Source: Pelagerythrobacter rhizovicinus (GTDB lineage: Bacteria > Pseudomonadota > Alphaproteobacteria > Sphingomonadales > Sphingomonadaceae). From it: 64,000 nucleotides of DNA. Location: positions 742,501 through 806,500 of the forward strand of contig NZ_SDPV01000001.1 in the NCBI RefSeq assembly GCF_004135625.1. Direction: 5' to 3'. The notes under the pieces were generated by a model, which was not told the origin of the DNA, searched no databases, and saw only the letters and a list, made by a program, of their open reading frames with translations. The first letter of the stretch is position 1. Every line of letters starts with the position of its first letter. Position numbers and translations under genes: made by a program. Of this stretch, positions 1 through 9,249 are shown piece after piece.

Positions 1-497
1 ATCAGGCGGTCGATCATCGTGGGATAGCGGCTGGTGGCCACGAGGTGGATGATGACCTCGGTGTCGGAGGTCGACTGGAAGATCGCGCCCTTGCTCACGA
101 GCTCCTGCCGCAGGGTGCCGGCATTCGAGATATTGCCGTTGTGCGCAACCGCGAAGCCGCCGGCGGCGAGATCGGCATAGAGCGGCTGTACGTTGCGCAG
201 GCCCGATCCGCCGGTGGTCGAATAGCGCACGTGGCCGGCAGCCATGAAGCCGGGCAGCTCGGCAATCGCCTCACTGGACGAGAAGTTCTCCGCCACGTGG
301 CCGAGGCCGCGACGCTGATAGAACTCCGCGCCGTCGAAGCTGATCATGCCGGCCGCTTCCTGCCCGCGATGCTGCAGTGCGTGAAGGCCGAGCGCCGTGG
401 CGGCCGCAGCATCTGCAGCGTTGACGGCTCCGAAGACGCCGCACTCCTCGCGGAGCTTGTCGCCGTCCTCGTCGCGGAACGGGTGGGTGAGGTTCAT
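1..497 (-). CDS. purF: Amidophosphoribosyltransferase, N-terminal part (cut by window edge)
   Basis: First committed enzyme of purine synthesis: it transfers ammonia from glutamine to PRPP to give phosphoribosylamine. About 165 N-terminal residues are visible; the C-terminal PRPP-binding domain lies beyond the left edge. The protein begins MNLTHPFRDEDGDKLREEC, so the Ntn-hydrolase nucleophile Cys19 follows a short propeptide, as in PurF enzymes matured by propeptide removal. Glutaminase motifs HALQHRGQE, RYSTTG and AHNGN follow in the family order. The ATG at 497 is chosen because an in-frame stop lies about 20 codons upstream. It is divergent from the lolC/E gene. Confidence 0.95.
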   Translation of the reverse strand, partial: MNLTHPFRDEDGDKLREECGVFGAVNAADAAAATALGLHALQHRGQEAAGMISFDGAEFYQRRGLGHVAENFSSSEAIAELPGFMAAGHVRYSTTGGSGLRNVQPLYADLAAGGFAVAHNGNISNAGTLRQELVSKGAIFQSTSDTEVIIHLVATSRYPTMIDRL

Positions 498-668
498 GCC
501 GATGCGGTCCGGGTTTGCGCGCGTCTCGGGGCGCTCAATGGCGATGTTGCAGCCCGATTACAAGGGGCGCACTGGCCCGACCCGGGCGCGCAGGGGGATT
601 TCATTGCGCAGACAGGAAAGGCTGCCTAAGGCTACGCGGCACCTCAGAACAGACGAGATCGCTCGCCC

Positions 669-1910
669 TTGATCCTCTCTCTCTTCGAACGAACGATCGC
701 CAAGCGATATCTGCTGCCGGGACGCGGCGAAGCGTTCATTGCGCTGGTCGCCGGGATCAGCGTGGGCGTCGTCATGCTCAGCGTGGCGATGCTGGTGATC
801 GTGATGAGCGTGATGAACGGTTTTCGCGCCGAACTGCTCGACAAGATCGTGGGGCTCAACGGCCACGCCATCGTGCAGGCTTATGGGGGGCGGCTCGACA
901 ACTGGGAGGGCGTGCTGGAGGACATCCGTGAGGCGCCCGGTGTGGTGCGCGCTTCGCCGCTGATCGAACAGCCGTTGCTGATCAGCTTCAACGGCCGCGT
1001 CGAGGCAATCCTCGTGCGCGGCAATACGCAGCAGGATATCGATCGGCTCACACCCAATGTCCTGGCGGGCAATCTTGCCGAGCTTCGGTCGGGCGAACGC
1101 AACGTGGCGATCGGCGCCCGGCTGGCGGAGAATATCGGCGTGCGGCTCGGCGATACGATCACGATCATCAATCCCGAGGGGCGCGCGACGCCGTTCGGCA
1201 CGATGCCGCGACAAATCGGCTACCGCGTTTCTGCGATCTTCGAGATCGGGATCTACGACTACGATCAGAAGTTCGTCATCATGCCGATGCAGGAAGCGCA
1301 GCGTTTGCTGCTCCTGGGCGATACGGTCGGCATGATCGAGGTCAAGACGACCGATGCGGACCGGGTCGAGGAGATACTTGCGCCGGTCGAGCGTCAGCTT
1401 GCGGGCCGCGCGGTCGTGAACGACTGGAAGACCATAAACTCTACTCTGTTCGAGGCCTTGCAGGTCGAACGTGTTGCGATGTTCTTCGCCTTGAGTTTCA
1501 TGGTCCTGGTGGCAGCTTTCAACATTCTTTCGAGCCTTGTCATGCTCGTGCGGGCGAAAACCCGAGACATTGCGATCATGCGCACCATGGGGGCGACACG
1601 GCGAAGCCTGCTCAAGATCTTCGTGACGACGGGCTTCACGGTCGGGGCGATCGGCACGGCGGCCGGGCTCGTGCTCGGTTTCCTCGTGCTGGCCTTCCGG
1701 CAGCAGATCGTGCGGGTGATCGAGGTGGTGACGGGGCAGAACCTGTGGGACCCGTCGATCCGCTTCCTCAGCACCTTGCCGGCGCGGGTCGATCCGGTGG
1801 AAATCGCGGGTATCGTCGCACTGGCGCTGGTGCTGAGCTTCCTGGCGACGCTCTATCCCGCATTCAAGGCCTCGAGCACCGATCCGGTACAGGTCCTGCG
1901 CTATGAATGA
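669..1910 (+). CDS. Lipoprotein-releasing ABC transporter permease, LolC/LolE family
   Basis: Inner-membrane subunit of the machine that extracts outer-membrane lipoproteins for hand-over to the periplasmic carrier LolA. The 413 residues show the family layout: a transmembrane helix near residues 22-46, a large periplasmic domain, and three helices in the C-terminal third (around 270-295, 315-340 and 375-398), with the signature [15 protein letters not shown] between them. The reading frame starts at a TTG (669); no ATG fits the conserved N-terminus. Its end overlaps lolD by 8 bases. Only one permease gene is present, so the complex may be homodimeric, as proposed for the LolF type of many alphaproteobacteria, unless a second copy lies elsewhere. 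Confidence 0.9.
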   Translation: MILSLFERTIAKRYLLPGRGEAFIALVAGISVGVVMLSVAMLVIVMSVMNGFRAELLDKIVGLNGHAIVQAYGGRLDNWEGVLEDIREAPGVVRASPLIEQPLLISFNGRVEAILVRGNTQQDIDRLTPNVLAGNLAELRSGERNVAIGARLAENIGVRLGDTITIINPEGRATPFGTMPRQIGYRVSAIFEIGIYDYDQKFVIMPMQEAQRLLLLGDTVGMIEVKTTDADRVEEILAPVERQLAGRAVVNDWKTINSTLFEALQVERVAMFFALSFMVLVAAFNILSSLVMLVRAKTRDIAIMRTMGATRRSLLKIFVTTGFTVGAIGTAAGLVLGFLVLAFRQQIVRVIEVVTGQNLWDPSIRFLSTLPARVDPVEIAGIVALALVLSFLATLYPAFKASSTDPVQVLRYE

Positions 1911-2577
1911 CCCGGTGGTCCGCCTCGGAAACCTGACGCGCAGCTTCGAACAGGGCGGCGTCCGCATCGATGTTCTGCGCGGTGTCGACCTAGAGGTCCA
2001 GCCTGGCGAGATCGTCGCGCTGCTCGGCCCCTCGGGTTCGGGCAAGTCTACCATGCTTCAAGCCGTCGGACTGCTCGAAGGCGGGTTCGGCGGTACCATC
2101 GAGATCGCCGGCATCCCCGCCAGCAAGCTGCCCTCCGACGGGCGCACGAGCGTTCGGCGGGAACATCTCGGCTTCGTCTACCAGTTCCACCATCTCCTGC
2201 CCGACTTCAACGCGGAGGAGAACGTGATCCTGCCGCAACTCGTGGCCGGCCGGGGGCGCGACGAAGCGCGCGAACGAGCGCGCGAGCTGCTCGGTGCGCT
2301 CGGCCTTTCGCAGCGGCTCGATCATCGTCCGAGCCAGCTGTCCGGCGGGGAGCAACAGCGCGTCGCCGTTGCTCGTGCGCTAGCCAACCGGCCGACGCTG
2401 GTGCTGGCAGACGAGCCGACCGGCAACCTCGACGAACATACCGCAGACCGGGTGCTCGCGCAGTTTCTCGAGCTCGTGCGCGGCGAGGGCAGCGCGGCGC
2501 TGGTGGCCACGCACAACGAGCGGCTGGCCGGCAAGATGGATCGCGTCGTTCGCCTGCACGAAGGCAAGCTCGAGTAG
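1903..2577 (+). CDS. lolD: Lipoprotein-releasing system ATP-binding protein LolD
   Basis: Cytoplasmic ATPase that powers lipoprotein release by the preceding permease. The 224 residues carry Walker [10 protein letters not shown], the ABC signature LSGGEQQR, Walker [13 protein letters not shown] and the switch His in ATHN. The sequence [15 protein letters not shown] after the Q-loop is typical of the LolD/MacB subfamily. The start codon lies inside the end of the permease gene (8-base overlap), so the two are co-translated. Very secure; a MacB- or FtsE-type role is excluded mainly by the permease partner. Confidence 0.95.
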   Translation: MNDPVVRLGNLTRSFEQGGVRIDVLRGVDLEVQPGEIVALLGPSGSGKSTMLQAVGLLEGGFGGTIEIAGIPASKLPSDGRTSVRREHLGFVYQFHHLLPDFNAEENVILPQLVAGRGRDEARERARELLGALGLSQRLDHRPSQLSGGEQQRVAVARALANRPTLVLADEPTGNLDEHTADRVLAQFLELVRGEGSAALVATHNERLAGKMDRVVRLHEGKLE

Positions 2578-2626
2578 CGGACCCTGCGCGGGCCTTGGAC
2601 GTTGATCATGCAAAAGGAGACACTGC

Positions 2627-2902
2627 ATGACCGACCATCCCAGCACGTTCAAAGCCGTCGAAACCCGCCAGGAAGGCGTTCAGTGGGACGATCGCGCTTC
2701 GATCCACGCCGCCGGCGATGGGCGAGGCATATTCGACGGAGCCAAAGGGCTGCGCAGCGGCACGCTGGCCGAAATGGTCGCGCAGGTGATGGCCTATCCG
2801 CCCGAGCGGCGCGGCGACTTCGTGATCCAGAAGGCGGGCGATCACCGGCTCGCGCGCGCCGAAATCGAGGCGCTGGCAGCGCGGAGCGACTTTCCCGGCT
2901 GA
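2627..2902 (+). CDS. Small hypothetical protein (91 aa)
   Basis: Not recognised as a named family. It is a soluble 91-residue protein without signal peptide or membrane segment, opening MTDHPSTFKAVETRQEGVQW and ending in an Asp/Phe/Pro/Gly tail. A good Shine-Dalgarno (AAGGAG) sits eight bases before the ATG, which supports expression. It follows lolD by 49 bases on the same strand and could be read with it. The opposite-strand reading of the same bases has no family resemblance. The function is unknown. Confidence 0.6.
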   Translation: MTDHPSTFKAVETRQEGVQWDDRASIHAAGDGRGIFDGAKGLRSGTLAEMVAQVMAYPPERRGDFVIQKAGDHRLARAEIEALAARSDFPG

Positions 2903-2938
2903 GTCACCCGAACTGGCTGCTTTCTGGTACTCGTTGCG

Positions 2939-4153
2939 TTACCCACCACGCCTGGCAAGCAGTCGCAGGCGCAGCGCGTTGAGCTGGATGAAACCCTGCG
3001 CATCCTTTTGGTCGTAAGCCCCGGCATCGTCCTCGAACGTGACGTGTGCCTCGGAGTAGAGCGAGTTCGGCGACTTGCGCCCGACAACGCTCGCCAGCCC
3101 CTTGTAGAGCTTCAGCCGCACACTGCCGCTGACCTTCTCCTGGCTGAGGTCGATCGCCGCCTGCAGCATCTCGCGCTCGGGGCTGAACCAGAAGCCGTTG
3201 TAGATCAGCTCGGCATACTTCGGCATCAGCTCGTCCTTGAGGTGCGCCGCGCCGCGGTCGAGGGTGATCTGCTCAATCCCGCGGTGGGCCCGCGCGTAGA
3301 TCTCGCCGCCCGGCGTTTCGTACATCCCGCGGCTCTTCATCCCGACGAAGCGGTTCTCGACCAGGTCGAGCCGGCCGATGCCGTGCCTGCGGCCGAGGTC
3401 GTTGAGCGCGGCGAGCAGCGTTGCCGGACTCATCGCCTCGCCGTTTAGCGCCACGCCGTCGCCCTTCTCGAAGTCGATCGTGATGTACTCCGGCGTGTCG
3501 GGCGCATCCTCGGGATGATCGGTGCGCGAGTAGACGTAGTCGGGCGTCTCCTCCCACGGATCTTCCAGCACTTTGCCTTCGGACGAGGTGTGGAGGAGGT
3601 TCGCGTCGGTCGAAAACGGGCTCTCGCCGCGCTTGTCCTTCGGAACTGCGATCTGGTGCGCTTCGGCCCAGGCGATCAGTGCGGTGCGCGAACCCAGATC
3701 CCACTCGCGCCACGGAGCGATAACCTTGATGTCCGGGTCGAGCGCGTAGGCGGAAAGTTCGAAGCGGACCTGATCGTTGCCCTTGCCGGTCGCGCCGTGA
3801 GCGATCGCGTCCGCGCCGGTCTCGCGTGCGATCTCGACCAGGCGTTTCGAGATCAGCGGGCGGGCGATCGAGGTGCCCAGAAGGTAATCCCCTTCGTAGC
3901 GGGCGTTGGCGCGCATCATCGGGAAGACGAAGTCGCGCACGAATTCCTCGCGCACGTCCTCTATGAAGATGTGCTTGTCGGGAATGCCCATCGCCCGGGC
4001 CTTCGCTCGCGCCGGTTCGATCTCCTCGCCCTGGCCGAGATCGGCGGTGAAGGTGACGACCTCCAGCCCGCGCTCGACCTCGAGCCACTTGGCGATGACG
4101 CTGGTATCGAGACCGCCCGAATAGGCAAGAACGACACGCTTGATATCCGACAT
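2939..4153 (-). CDS. argG: Argininosuccinate synthase
   Basis: Joins citrulline and aspartate using ATP in the penultimate step of arginine synthesis. The 404-residue protein has the ATP-binding motif AYSGGLDTS near its N-terminus, then [13 protein letters not shown] and the family's conserved YSRT and SPNSLYSE segments. The ATG at 4153 (MSDIKRVV) is preferred over a GTG three codons upstream because a GGAG element sits eight bases before it. It is convergent with the small hypothetical gene and divergent from the secreted protein at 4327. The length is normal for the family. Confidence 0.97.
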   Translation of the reverse strand: MSDIKRVVLAYSGGLDTSVIAKWLEVERGLEVVTFTADLGQGEEIEPARAKARAMGIPDKHIFIEDVREEFVRDFVFPMMRANARYEGDYLLGTSIARPLISKRLVEIARETGADAIAHGATGKGNDQVRFELSAYALDPDIKVIAPWREWDLGSRTALIAWAEAHQIAVPKDKRGESPFSTDANLLHTSSEGKVLEDPWEETPDYVYSRTDHPEDAPDTPEYITIDFEKGDGVALNGEAMSPATLLAALNDLGRRHGIGRLDLVENRFVGMKSRGMYETPGGEIYARAHRGIEQITLDRGAAHLKDELMPKYAELIYNGFWFSPEREMLQAAIDLSQEKVSGSVRLKLYKGLASVVGRKSPNSLYSEAHVTFEDDAGAYDQKDAQGFIQLNALRLRLLARRGG

Positions 4154-4326
4154 CCACTGCACTCCGTGATTCCGGGGCGCCGCTATCAGGCGCTGTCGGG
4201 CGCGGCAATGAGGAAGCGATTGTGCGGCGACAATCCCGGTTTGTCTCTCGATGCCGTGAAACTTCCGCTTTTCTTGGGCGCCGAAGTGCGCTTCACTGAC
4301 ATAGGGGATACGAGGGGGGATATCGG

Positions 4327-5247
4327 ATGCGGATTCATCTGCTGGCTATCGCCGCGCTTGCGTTTGCCGCGCCGGCCGGGGCCGAGGTACTCGAGATCAG
4401 TTGGGGCCGTGCGGCGCCGGCGGCCGAAGTGGCGTCGATGCATGGCCTGGCGGTCGCCGAGTTCGGCGGCACGGACGGGGCTCGACTGGCTGCAGAGATC
4501 GAGCGACGGCTGGCTGAGGCGCGCGACGCGAGGGGGCGACCATATTACGAGCTCTTCGCGCTCAATGCGTCGGGTGCTGTAGGCAATGTCGAGGCCGTGA
4601 TCGAGGGCAACGCGAGCGTGAACGTCGAAGAGCGTCGCACGCAGCAGCGTCGCCGCTATTGCAAGGACTCGGACAAGCCGCGCACGGATTGTGACAACAA
4701 GGACAAGAATGAGCGGCAGGTCACTTGCCGAACACGTATCGTCTCGCTCGCCGGAGACATGCGCATCGCGCGCGAGAGCGACGGGCGGGTGATTTACCGC
4801 CGTTCCGTGCCCAAGCACGAGGAGGCTACCTGGTGTCCGGGTGACGCCGCGCCCGGCAGCAGCGAGGAGGCCGTGGATCGCCTGATCGCCGCTGCGGCGG
4901 GCGACTACGCGAGCGATCTCCGACCGCACTGGCAGCGCGGCCAGATCCGCGTGCTCGAGAGCCGCAAGGGATTGAGCGATGAGCAAGGCGAAGGCTTCAA
5001 GGCGGCCTTGCGCGCGACGAAGAGTAGCGGCGAGGCTGCCTGCCGCATTTTCGAGCAGCTGGTGCTGGAGGCGCCGGCACAACGCTCGCTCATGTTCAAC
5101 ACGGCGCTATGCGCCGAAATGCGCGGCGACTACGGTGCGGCGCTGGCGGGCTTCCGCGCAATGGGTGGCGACGCGCAAGCCGCCGCCGCGGCGGAACGCG
5201 TGCGCGCGACACTCGAGGCGATCGCGGCCGAGGAAGAGCGCGGCTAG
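4327..5247 (+). CDS. Secreted hypothetical protein with a Cys/charge-rich insertion
   Basis: No family is recognised. The first 19 residues ([19 protein letters not shown]) form a signal peptide, so the protein is probably periplasmic or attached to the envelope. In the middle (about residues 110-135) is a strongly charged stretch with three cysteines, [20 protein letters not shown], followed by a fourth Cys. The C-terminal 80 residues resemble an alpha-helical repeat: a Cys pair near AACRIFEQL and NTALCAEM, then an Ala-rich coiled segment. A GGGGGGAT stretch before the ATG may act as ribosome-binding site. It is read divergently from argG and convergently with the cfa-like gene. Confidence 0.6.
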   Translation: MRIHLLAIAALAFAAPAGAEVLEISWGRAAPAAEVASMHGLAVAEFGGTDGARLAAEIERRLAEARDARGRPYYELFALNASGAVGNVEAVIEGNASVNVEERRTQQRRRYCKDSDKPRTDCDNKDKNERQVTCRTRIVSLAGDMRIARESDGRVIYRRSVPKHEEATWCPGDAAPGSSEEAVDRLIAAAAGDYASDLRPHWQRGQIRVLESRKGLSDEQGEGFKAALRATKSSGEAACRIFEQLVLEAPAQRSLMFNTALCAEMRGDYGAALAGFRAMGGDAQAAAAAERVRATLEAIAAEEERG

Positions 5248-5287
5248 GCTGCGGCCGCCGTGCCGGCCGTTCCACCGACTCTCCGGG

Positions 5288-6553
5288 CTATTCGGCCGGG
5301 GAGGGCGTGCTCCGCAGGGCGCTCTCGGCCTCGCCCATGTAGTCGCGCGTCAGCGGCAGTGCGTGGCGATTTCGGGTGTACTGGATCTGATAGTTGCACA
5401 TCCCGCCGCTTTCGAAAGCGGCAGTCGCGCCGGCGAGATAGAAGGTCCACATGCGGTAGAAGGGCGCATCGAACATCGCTTCGATTTCATCGCGACGCGC
5501 TTCGCAGTTCGCGTACCATGCGCGCAGCGTTCTGGCGTAGTGCAGCCGTAGCGTTTCGATATCCGCGGCGATCAGCCGGACCTTCTCGCTTGCCGCTACC
5601 GTTTCGCTCAACGCGGGGATGTAGCCGCCCGGGAAGATGTACTTGCGCGTGAAAGCGTCCGTCGTGCCGGGGCCGCCCATCCGGCCGATGGTGTGGAGCA
5701 GCATGACCCCGTCACCGGCCAGCAATCCGGCGCAGGCGCGGAAGAAGGTTTCGAACTGCGGCCGTCCGACGTGCTCGAACATGCCCACCGAAACGATCCG
5801 GTCGAACCGTTCCCCACGTGCCGCCAGATCGCGATAGTCCACCAGTTCGAACTCGACCCGGTCGGCCACGCCTGCCCGCTCGGCACGCTCGCGGGCGAGG
5901 GCAATCTGCTCCACGCTCAGCGTGATCCCTTTCACCTGCACGTCGAACTTGCGCGCCAGGTAAATCGCCATGCCGCCCCAGCCGCAGCCGATGTCGAGCA
6001 CGCGCTGTCCATCCTCCAGCGCGAGCTTGGCGGCGATGTGCGCGAGCTTTGCCGTCTGCGCCTCCGCCAGGGTCATGTCCTCACGCGGCCAGTAGGCGCA
6101 GCTGTATTGCATGTGCTCGTCGTCGAGCATCATTTCGTAGAGCTTGTTCCCGATATCGTAGTGGTGCGCCACGTTGCGCCTGGACGAGCGCGCCTGATTG
6201 ATCGATTCGACCGTAAACCCGATCCTGTTTCTCAGGCGTCGTACCGCGCTGGGCGGATTGAGGCGATTCTCCGCTTCCCAGGGGGCGTTCATCCTGATCA
6301 GCTCGACCAGCTGCATCACGTCGCCGTGTTCTATCACCAGTCTGCCGTCCATGAAGGTCTCGGCAGCGCCCAGACTGGGATCGAGCAGGATGTCGCGAGC
6401 CACTCTGGTGTCCGCAAAACGCACGGTCACATCGGGATAGCCTGACGCAGGCGCGCCGAATTCGGCGCGCCGCCCGTCGGCATGGAGGACGATGAGGCGA
6501 CCGGACTTGATCGTGCGCCCGATCGCTTTGTCGAAAAGGGAAGCTGCACTCAT
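5288..6553 (-). CDS. Cyclopropane-fatty-acyl-phospholipid synthase family methyltransferase
   Basis: Likely transfers a methyl or methylene group from S-adenosylmethionine to unsaturated acyl chains of membrane phospholipids. The 421 residues hold an N-terminal lipid-binding-like region (1-110), then the Rossmann methyltransferase core with VLDIGCGWGGMAIYLA, preceded by the family motifs AHHYDIGNKLYE and MQYSCAYW. Near the C-terminus are YIFPGGYIP and the tail segment NYQIQYTRNR, both typical of this family. No strong ribosome-binding site precedes the ATG at 6553. It stands alone in its neighbourhood. Related methyltransferases that modify other lipids share this fold, so the exact product is inferred. 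Confidence 0.85.
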   Translation of the reverse strand: MSAASLFDKAIGRTIKSGRLIVLHADGRRAEFGAPASGYPDVTVRFADTRVARDILLDPSLGAAETFMDGRLVIEHGDVMQLVELIRMNAPWEAENRLNPPSAVRRLRNRIGFTVESINQARSSRRNVAHHYDIGNKLYEMMLDDEHMQYSCAYWPREDMTLAEAQTAKLAHIAAKLALEDGQRVLDIGCGWGGMAIYLARKFDVQVKGITLSVEQIALARERAERAGVADRVEFELVDYRDLAARGERFDRIVSVGMFEHVGRPQFETFFRACAGLLAGDGVMLLHTIGRMGGPGTTDAFTRKYIFPGGYIPALSETVAASEKVRLIAADIETLRLHYARTLRAWYANCEARRDEIEAMFDAPFYRMWTFYLAGATAAFESGGMCNYQIQYTRNRHALPLTRDYMGEAESALRSTPSPAE

Positions 6554-6694
6554 GATGAAAACCGATACCGCTCGTGTGATGGGAAGTGCGCGCTATCCAG
6601 GATGGCAACGCGCTTCCCTCCTTGTTCCGGGGTGTGCGTTGCCGGGGCGCTCGCTGTCAACCGACCCGCCTTCGTTCGCTGTGGCTCGCCAACA

Positions 6695-7474
6695 CTACGG
6701 TCGCACCCCTTCGCGGGCGAGATAGATCACATCGCGAGGTTGCGCGAGCAGGTGCTGGCCGCTGTCGACATAGAGCGTCTCGCCGCTCGCGAGCCAGCCT
6801 TCGGCAAGCCACAAGCAAGCGTCGGCGATCTCGTTCGCGCCGGTCTTCCGCTTCAGAAGATTGAGCCGATGCGAAACCTCGGTCTCAGCCTCGTTCTGGT
6901 CGTGGCTCGCGAGGATTGCGCCGGGGGCGAGGGCATAGATGCGGTCCTGGCGCCGCGCCCCGCCCATTCTCAGCATCGGGACGCTCGCCGCGGCCGCATG
7001 CTTGCTCATCGTGTAGCTGAAGAAGTCGGGGTTGGGATTGGCGAGTTTCTGGTCGGTCATCTGGATCACGCGCCGCCCGCCAAGCGCCTTTGCATGAGCG
7101 AGAAAGGTCTGCGCCATCCGGGCAGGCGTCACCGCGTTGACCTGCATGGCCGTGGCGCAGATCGCAGGATCGAGCGCGCGTACGTCGTCGGGCCGGAAAG
7201 TCGAGGCGGAGTTTACCAGCACGCGCCAGTCGTGCAGGCGCGTGGCAAGGTGTTCGACCATCGCCACGGCGGCCCGACCATCGGCGAGATCGCATTGAAT
7301 GATGTCGGCGGAGGGGAGCGAGGCGGCAAGTGTCCGGGCCTCGTCGGCGGAGCGGCCGTAGTGGATCACGACATGCCACCCCGCCTCGCCGAATCGGCGC
7401 GCGATCGCCGCGCCGATACGCCTGCCCCCCCCTGTGACGAGCATTGCAGGGCGATCTTGGGCTGCTTCGTTCAT
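6695..7474 (-). CDS. SDR oxidoreductase, FolM/pteridine-reductase-like
   Basis: Short-chain dehydrogenase of 259 residues, probably NADPH-dependent. The nucleotide-binding turn is TGGGRRIGAAIA, with an Arg suited to NADPH. The catalytic Tyr and Lys lie in SYTMSKHA. Instead of the usual catalytic Ser region there is IQMTDQKL; an MTD motif at this place is typical of FolM (dihydromonapterin reductase) and related pteridine reductases. A role in reducing a pterin cofactor is therefore the best guess, but a general SDR cannot be excluded. It is followed after 141 bases by the cfa-like gene on the same strand. Confidence 0.75.
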   Translation of the reverse strand: MNEAAQDRPAMLVTGGGRRIGAAIARRFGEAGWHVVIHYGRSADEARTLAASLPSADIIQCDLADGRAAVAMVEHLATRLHDWRVLVNSASTFRPDDVRALDPAICATAMQVNAVTPARMAQTFLAHAKALGGRRVIQMTDQKLANPNPDFFSYTMSKHAAAASVPMLRMGGARRQDRIYALAPGAILASHDQNEAETEVSHRLNLLKRKTGANEIADACLWLAEGWLASGETLYVDSGQHLLAQPRDVIYLAREGVRP

Positions 7475-7516
7475 CGCGGCTACTCAAGCACAGCCGTGCC
7501 GCCGGGCGCAAAGGAA

Positions 7517-7548
7517 AAGGCGCGTCGTCCGCCTGGACGACGCGCCTT
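7517..7548 (-). terminator. Rho-independent terminator after the downstream glycine-zipper gene
   Basis: A perfect 14-base-pair inverted repeat, AAGGCGCGTCGTCC (7517-7530), closes over a 4-base loop. Read on the minus strand the stem is followed by TTTTCCTTT, the expected tail. It lies 38 bases beyond the stop codon of the gene at 7586-8014 and before the start of the FolM-like gene, so it should end transcription of the glycine-zipper pair. Confidence 0.85.
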
Positions 7549-7585
7549 CCTGCCGGCCCTGCTCGCTGTCAGGCTCGGCTGGATT

Positions 7586-8014
7586 TCAGCGGCATTTGAG
7601 GCTGCCGCGGTCAATCTCACGCCCGACCATCGCGCCAAGTGCGCCACCGAGGATTGCGCCCAGCGTGCGGTCGCCGTTGCCGGCGATCTCGTGCCCCGCC
7701 AGAGCGCCAACTCCGGCGCCGATCACAAGACCGGTCGTGCCGTTGTCGCGCTTGCAGTAGTAGCGGCCGTCGCGCCCGCGCCACATGCTGGAATTGCGTG
7801 TGATGCGACGCGGTTCGCGATAGCGCCCGTCGCGGTCGTAACGGCCCCAGCGATCGCGGTCACGCCAGCGGCGATCGCGGTCATACGACGACGCAATGTC
7901 GGCGTGAGCGGCGGCAGTCGCTTGGGCGGGAGTGGGAAGCTCAACCGCCATGGCGGGAGCTGCGGTCGCCGAAAGGGCCACGGCGGCAGCGGCAAAAAGG
8001 GTCTTCTTCATCAT
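7586..8014 (-). CDS. Secreted glycine-zipper (2TM) protein, copy 1
   Basis: A 142-residue protein with a signal peptide (MMKKTLFAAAAVALSATAAP, cleavage after AMA). The middle is rich in Arg, Asp and Tyr (DRDRRWRDRDRWGRYDRD). The C-terminal part is a glycine-zipper hairpin, GLVIGAGVGALAGHEIAG then LGAILGGALGAMVGREID, ending in a Cys. Such domains insert in or associate with the outer membrane (the SlyB/Rickettsia 17 kDa antigen type). There is no lipobox, so it is not a lipoprotein. The ATG at 8014 is chosen because AAAGGAG lies eight bases upstream. The gene at 8094 is a close paralogue. Confidence 0.8.
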   Translation of the reverse strand: MMKKTLFAAAAVALSATAAPAMAVELPTPAQATAAAHADIASSYDRDRRWRDRDRWGRYDRDGRYREPRRITRNSSMWRGRDGRYYCKRDNGTTGLVIGAGVGALAGHEIAGNGDRTLGAILGGALGAMVGREIDRGSLKCR

Positions 8015-8093
8015 AGTGCTATCTCCTTTCGGATGGGGATCCCACTCTCGGCTCGCCATTGTTCAGCGACCGACAGTCCAACTGAACGATCGC

Positions 8094-8468
8094 CTAGCGG
8101 CAGCGGAGGCTGCCGCGGTCGATCTCGCGGCCGATGATCGCGCCGACCGCACCGCCGAGGACTGCGCCCAGGGTCCTGTCGCCGCGGCCGGCGATCTCAT
8201 GACCCGCCAGCGCTCCGACTCCCGCCCCGATGACGAGGCCAGTGGTTCCGTTGTCACGGCGGCAGTAGTACCGGCCATCGTCGCCGCGCCACATATGCGA
8301 GCTGCGCGTGATGCGGCGTGGTTCGTAATACCGGCCGTGCCGATCGTAGAGCTGCGCATCCTTGGCTCTCTTGCCGTGCGCCGGCGCCCACGGCGGCGGA
8401 TCCGCCATCGCGGGGGCGGCGGTAACCGCCATCGAGGCGGCAGCGATAGCAAACAGCGTCTTCTTCAT
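8094..8468 (-). CDS. Secreted glycine-zipper (2TM) protein, copy 2
   Basis: Paralogue of the gene immediately downstream, 124 residues. Its signal peptide is MKKTLFAIAAASMAVTAAP with a predicted cut after AMA. The following segment, YYEPRRITRSSHMWRG, nearly repeats the sister protein's YREPRRITRNSSMWRG. The C-terminal glycine zipper (GLVIGAGVGALAGHEIAG, LGAVLGGAVGAIIGREID, then SLRCR) is almost identical. The Asp/Arg-rich linker of copy 1 is replaced here by a shorter Pro/Lys segment. The ATG at 8468 has GGGAG seven bases upstream. The two genes are 79 bases apart and are a tandem duplication. Confidence 0.8.
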   Translation of the reverse strand: MKKTLFAIAAASMAVTAAPAMADPPPWAPAHGKRAKDAQLYDRHGRYYEPRRITRSSHMWRGDDGRYYCRRDNGTTGLVIGAGVGALAGHEIAGRGDRTLGAVLGGAVGAIIGREIDRGSLRCR

Positions 8469-8610
8469 CTTTCGACTCCCTAGCTGGGCCTGCACAGCCT
8501 TTACGGCCCAACATGTTCATCGATCCCCAACCCCAGATGAACGAGACTCGGCCGGAGGGGCGCGTCCGACGGAGCGGTGCAAACGCACGGCCAGCCGTTT
8601 GGGGTTATGG

Positions 8611-9207
8611 TCAGAGCCCGGCGACCCGCGCCCTCGCGTCGGCAATGGCCTGGTCGCGCGCTTCGGGACCGAAACCGGTCTTCTCCGCACGGACGAACTC
8701 AACATCGGGAATGCCGATGAAGGCGAAGAAGTCGCGCAACAGTGTCTCCTGGTGTTCGGCGGTGCCGCCCATCTCATATGCGCCCCCGCGCGAAGAGGCG
8801 ACAATGACGCGCCGTCCTCCGGCCAGACCCTGCGGCGCCCCGTCCTTGTAGGTGAAAGTGACCCCGGGGACGCCGAGCCTGTCGAGCCACGCCTTGAGCT
8901 GACTGGGAATGGTGAAGTTGTACATCGGCGCGCCGATGACCACGATATCGGAAGCGAGGAACTGATCGAGGACGGCTCGTTCGGCAGGGAACGCGGCTGC
9001 CATGGCTTCGTCGTGACTGTCCTGCGGCAGGCGAATCGCGCCGGTCGCAGCGGCATCGATATGCGGCAACGGGTCGGTGACGAGGTCGCGCTGGATCAGC
9101 GTGGCTTCCGGATGCTTTGCGGTCAGGTGATCGGTGATCGCCTGCGTCAGAATCCGGCTCACCGAGTTGACCCCGGTGGTTGCGCTGTCGATACGGAGAA
9201 TCTGCAT
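8611..9207 (-). CDS. azoR: FMN-dependent NADH-azoreductase
   Basis: A 198-residue flavodoxin-like quinone/azo reductase that uses NADH and bound FMN. It probably protects against quinones and other electrophiles. The FMN phosphate loop begins the protein (IDSATTGVNSVSR), the isoalloxazine-contact motif is APMYNFTIPSQLKAWLDR, and the second contact SSRGGAY follows, all in the AzoR order. AAGGAAAG precedes the ATG. It is divergent from an HxlR-family regulator with only 42 bases between the starts, an arrangement common for HxlR-controlled quinone reductases. Confidence 0.92.
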   Translation of the reverse strand: MQILRIDSATTGVNSVSRILTQAITDHLTAKHPEATLIQRDLVTDPLPHIDAAATGAIRLPQDSHDEAMAAAFPAERAVLDQFLASDIVVIGAPMYNFTIPSQLKAWLDRLGVPGVTFTYKDGAPQGLAGGRRVIVASSRGGAYEMGGTAEHQETLLRDFFAFIGIPDVEFVRAEKTGFGPEARDQAIADARARVAGL

Positions 9208-9249
9208 GTGCTTTGCTTTCCTTGGTTACGGATGATAACTAGGGGCCAT
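9208..9249. promoter_or_regulatory. Compact divergent control region of azoR and the HxlR gene
   Basis: The 42 bases between the two start codons must hold at least part of both promoters and probably the HxlR operator. A short inverted repeat, GTTA-N7-TAAC, spans 9225-9239. It is too short to be called an operator with confidence. Confidence 0.3.

Noticed and set aside
558-2054. Long minus-strand reading frame of 498 codons antisense to the LolC/E permease
   Set aside because: It is rich in Arg, His and Asp with no family features and mirrors the strong codon bias of the real plus-strand gene; a GC-rich shadow.
8362-9249. Possible long N-terminal extension of the HxlR regulator
   Set aside because: The frame is open upstream, but it lies antisense to azoR and lacks any conserved residue; the ATG at 9250 with AGGGG fits the family.
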